Shown: positions 62,485 through 64,000 of the stretch, piece by piece
Numbering within the stretch: the stretch's first letter is position 1
Layout of the letters: each line of letters starts with the position of its first letter
Assembly (NCBI GenBank): GCA_947044405.1
Contig: CAMRHE010000321.1
Location: 62,001-126,000, forward strand
Reading direction: 5' to 3'
DNA length: 64,000 nucleotides
Source of the DNA: Leptodactylus fallax
Lineage: Eukaryota; Chordata; Amphibia; Anura; Leptodactylidae
Translations under genes and position numbers: made by a program
The notes under the pieces: generated by a model
What the model was told of the DNA's origin: nothing
Databases searched by the model: none
The model's input: the letters and a program-made list of their open reading frames with translations, nothing else

Positions 62485-64000
62485 CTACATGGGAGGACAA
62501 AAAAGATAGTTATAGATTCTCACCGTCCCCCCTCCTCATCACCAGTTTTCCCCAGATGTCCATCTGTCTGGCCGAAGAAAGAAGTGCAAGTCACTAGGCA
62601 CAGGACTGAAGAAGGGCGGCAGTGGCGGCCATACTGATGGTCACAAAGAAAAGCAAGACAAAACTCCAAACCAGGTTTTGCCATGTACTCATCGTGCATC
62701 CCCTGTGCAAAATATATTAAGCCCACAGCACTCTGCTACATCTCGTCCTGCAGAGCAGTGTGAACACGCAGCTAACGTCTAATGACAACACATCACGCTC
62801 CACCTGTACCAACGTTTGCTTAGCAAAGACTGAAGGAGGAAGCCGTATACACAAGCCAATTGAACGCCACTATTTGTTCTTTCAGCAGAGGGCGCACTGC
62901 AGCGGTGTGCAGGTGTATATTTTGGGAATGGCTAGGGAGGTTCTGTCTACTGTTAATACTTGCCTGCTGTGACTACTGGGAATAAAAGGTGCAAGGGAGG
63001 TAAATGAGGTAAGTGTGCACCTGATCATCATTACAGCTAGTCTATATCACATCTCCTGATTAAGTATCCTGTACCTAGTATAGGGGGCGAGGGTACTATT
63101 ACACCTAGTAGGGGGAAGAGGGGAGCAGAGTAGGATAGATGTATACTGCTAGACAAGCACTAAGTGTATGCCTGACACTACCGTAATGTCACTCCTAGAC
63201 CCGATAGAGGTGACCAGGCCTATATATAGACAAATCTGTTCCTTTATGAGCCTCTGCAATGACCTTGCCGTTACCCCCATCACTATAGAGTGCTGTTCAC
63301 ACCAGATGGCGGCTCCAGGTCCCATAAAACAAGCAGCCGGTATAATGAGCGAGGGCTAAAATAAGGCGATTCAGCTGCAGTTTATATATAGACTGGTTTG
63401 CTTTATGTGGAATATTCTGCTTTAACAACAGTTAAGGAAAAACCGTGCAGCCGGCGTGGGGTATTTATAGCCTGTACCGAGATAATGAGCACAATTTACT
63501 GCAAGAGGAAAACTCCTACACTAGACCCAAGTGAAAGAGCCCAGAGATCCCTATCGGGATGGGGAGCCAATAGTCAGAGAAACGGGATTTAAAGAGCCCC
63601 GGGTAGTAAGTAAGGGTCTGCAGAGGGTGGTCAGCGGGTAGCTACACTTACCCAATCAGATTTGTTAGTCTAAGGGGTTGCACAGTGGCCATATTTACGG
63701 TTAAAGTAGCTGTCCTATAGAAGATAACCTATACATCCACAACCCTACAGCAGCGCTTATAGAAGTCGTGCGCCTGACAGCAACGCATATCAAACTGGTC
63801 TATAGAGGTAGCTGAACACTTTACAAAAAGACTGTCTGCACATGACCGAGTGAGCTGTCCGAAGGGGCTTCCGATGCTGTGTTTTGTTGCGTTCACAGAA
63901 CCACCACCCCCTACTGAAGTTAATTGGGGACAGGAGGCGCTGGGATGTCAATAGAGTATAAAACCAGGCCTACCCTCATCCATGTGCATGAGGCTCAAGG
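62485..64000. other. GLCCI1 upstream intron, no exon seen
   Basis: The - strand was read for the preceding GLCCI1 exon (a region rich in Ser, then PELEKVF-type residues in other vertebrates) and none was found. The next upstream exon is therefore beyond 64000. Short frames here lack features, and no RNA gene was noticed. Confidence 0.55.

Overview
The window looks like nuclear DNA from an amphibian, most likely a frog. It holds the 3' halves of two vertebrate genes facing each other tail to tail: ICA1 (islet cell autoantigen 1, + strand) and GLCCI1 (glucocorticoid-induced 1, - strand). Both were recognised by translating the exons between consensus splice sites. From memory, the two genes are also convergent neighbours on human chromosome 7p21. 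The amphibian call rests on long tandem arrays and on short inverted-repeat elements of kinds I associate with anuran genomes; it was not tested by any search.

Layout. 1-31125: one uninterrupted minisatellite with 30-bp and 37-bp units, running off the left edge and probably inside an upstream ICA1 intron. 31126-34028: unique intron sequence, a broken minor tandem repeat and a small TTAA-flanked inverted-repeat element. 34029-41121: the last seven coding exons of ICA1 (249 residues plus stop). One of its introns (34998-39232) is almost entirely a second minisatellite with a unit of about 35 bp. 41122 to about 42235: ICA1 3' UTR, ending at AATAAA. 42312-46850: a third minisatellite (about 43-bp unit), interrupted near its right end by a 409-bp Tc1/mariner-type element. 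47919-50365: the 35-bp minisatellite again, in the opposite orientation. 50366 to about 54570: intergenic DNA with several short inverted-repeat elements. About 54570-57537: GLCCI1 3' UTR. 57538-62484: the last three coding exons of GLCCI1 (226 residues plus stop). 62485-64000: GLCCI1 intron with no exon that I can see.

Tandem arrays make up roughly two thirds of the window. The two genes are not known to work together: ICA1 is a BAR-domain vesicle-trafficking protein of neuroendocrine cells, and GLCCI1 is a FAM117-family cytoplasmic protein. No operon, phage, CRISPR or defence system is present. The long open frames in the arrays result from repeat units whose length is a multiple of three or whose alternative frames all lack stops, and are not genes. 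I found no previously undescribed multi-gene system. The most notable structures are the size and internal architecture of the 31-kb array, the inverted pair of 35-bp arrays flanking the ICA1 3' end, and an extra frame-preserving ICA1 exon.
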